From the NCBI RefSeq assembly GCF_016798325.1, contig NZ_JAERVO010000001.1, forward strand, positions 744,001-808,000: a stretch of 64,000 nt of DNA. The letters run 5' to 3'. The notes beneath the pieces are model-generated. The model searched no databases. It worked only from the letters and a program-made list of their open reading frames with translations, and was not told the DNA's origin. Both the position numbers and the translations under genes were made by a program. Positions 63,728 to 64,000 of the stretch are shown here, in pieces (position 1 is the first letter of the stretch; every line of letters begins with the position of its first letter). Source of the stretch: Marinobacter mangrovi (lineage in GTDB: Bacteria; Pseudomonadota; Gammaproteobacteria; Pseudomonadales; Oleiphilaceae).

Positions 63728-64000
63728 GTGCCCCTCAATATGCCTGTAGAAGCTACCAGCATGGATCATCCGGCGGTTGTCTAACAAATTCTCAGACGTT
63801 AAGGGACATGACGATAAATTCATCCCACCTCTGAGCGGCCCGGCGGCGGGCGTGGTGCCGGCGCGATGGGCTACATTCGGGCGTGGAGGTTCCAGTGTAT
63901 CCCGTGTGAGCGGATCCGTACGCCGCCCACCAAGCATGAGGCGGATTAATGCGGCTTTTCTGATCATTACATCGGCGAGGCTATGGAGACTTCCGGCCTC
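63728..64000. other. Right-edge region without a supported gene
   Basis: About 270 bases at the edge. It should contain the promoter of the FMN protein gene. The open minus-strand frame is an extension of that gene and I find no convincing start or product. Confidence 0.4.

Noticed and set aside
1-64000. tRNA, rRNA, CRISPR, prophage or origin signals
   Set aside because: None could be recognised on either strand.

Overview
The window reads as chromosome of a GC-rich, aerobic, heterotrophic gammaproteobacterium, probably a marine or halophilic Marinobacter- or Halomonas-like lineage. The evidence is a type II secretion operon, a Gram-negative envelope gene set (TonB receptor, OapA/MepM endopeptidase), YdcH, CorA, NhaC and Pseudomonas-like polyamine and proline catabolic genes. 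The genus assignment is inference. I see no rRNA, tRNA, CRISPR array, phage gene or insertion sequence.

Layout. 1-4.4 kb: 3' part of a type II secretion operon (gspH partial, I, J, K, L, M), then a GNAT acetyltransferase and glutathione reductase. 6.5-11.7 kb (minus strand): a TonB-dependent receptor, a periplasmic binding-type protein and a hybrid histidine kinase, apparently one signalling or uptake locus. 11.8-18.2 kb: single genes (a J-like protein without HPD, a luciferase-like flavoprotein, a Sco/CtaG copper-oxidase assembly pair, YdcH, an M23 endopeptidase, a small RIO/LPS-type kinase). 18.2-29.8 kb: an L-arabinose (and/or D-galactose) oxidation cluster: aldose 1-dehydrogenase, LysR regulator, exported mutarotase, AraFGH-type ABC importer, sugar-acid dehydratase, AraD1/GguC-type dehydratase and 2-oxoglutarate-semialdehyde dehydrogenase. 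This is the non-phosphorylative (Weimberg-type) route to 2-oxoglutarate, minus a recognisable lactonase. 30-32 kb: fabH and corA. 32.2-46 kb: a putrescine/polyamine to GABA to succinate cluster (puuC, LuxR regulator, spuC-like transaminase, puuA, class I glutamine amidotransferase, NhaC-like carrier, puuB, gabT, gabD, LysR regulator). 46-49.2 kb: a ChoD-like GMC oxidoreductase with a Baeyer-Villiger monooxygenase. 49.5-57.6 kb: an Lrp regulator, a short NAD-glutamate dehydrogenase and putA, a proline to glutamate to 2-oxoglutarate module. 57.8-64 kb: a zinc-independent MDR oxidoreductase, an aspartate-type aminotransferase, a PoxB-like ThDP enzyme and an FMN glutamate-synthase-like protein.

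How it fits together: most of the second half feeds carbon and nitrogen (pentose/galactose, polyamines, GABA, proline, glutamate) into 2-oxoglutarate and succinate.

The most interesting non-coding signals are: (i) a palindrome ATATACCC-N4-GGGTATAT at three polyamine promoters, which looks like the operator of the cluster; (ii) a 67-bp promoter module shared, without gaps, by the sugar dehydrogenase and the araF operon; (iii) four copies of a GTAG double-hairpin repeat in two inverted pairs, both between convergent genes, with compensatory base changes in both hairpins; and (iv) a perfect 9-bp inverted repeat in front of putA.
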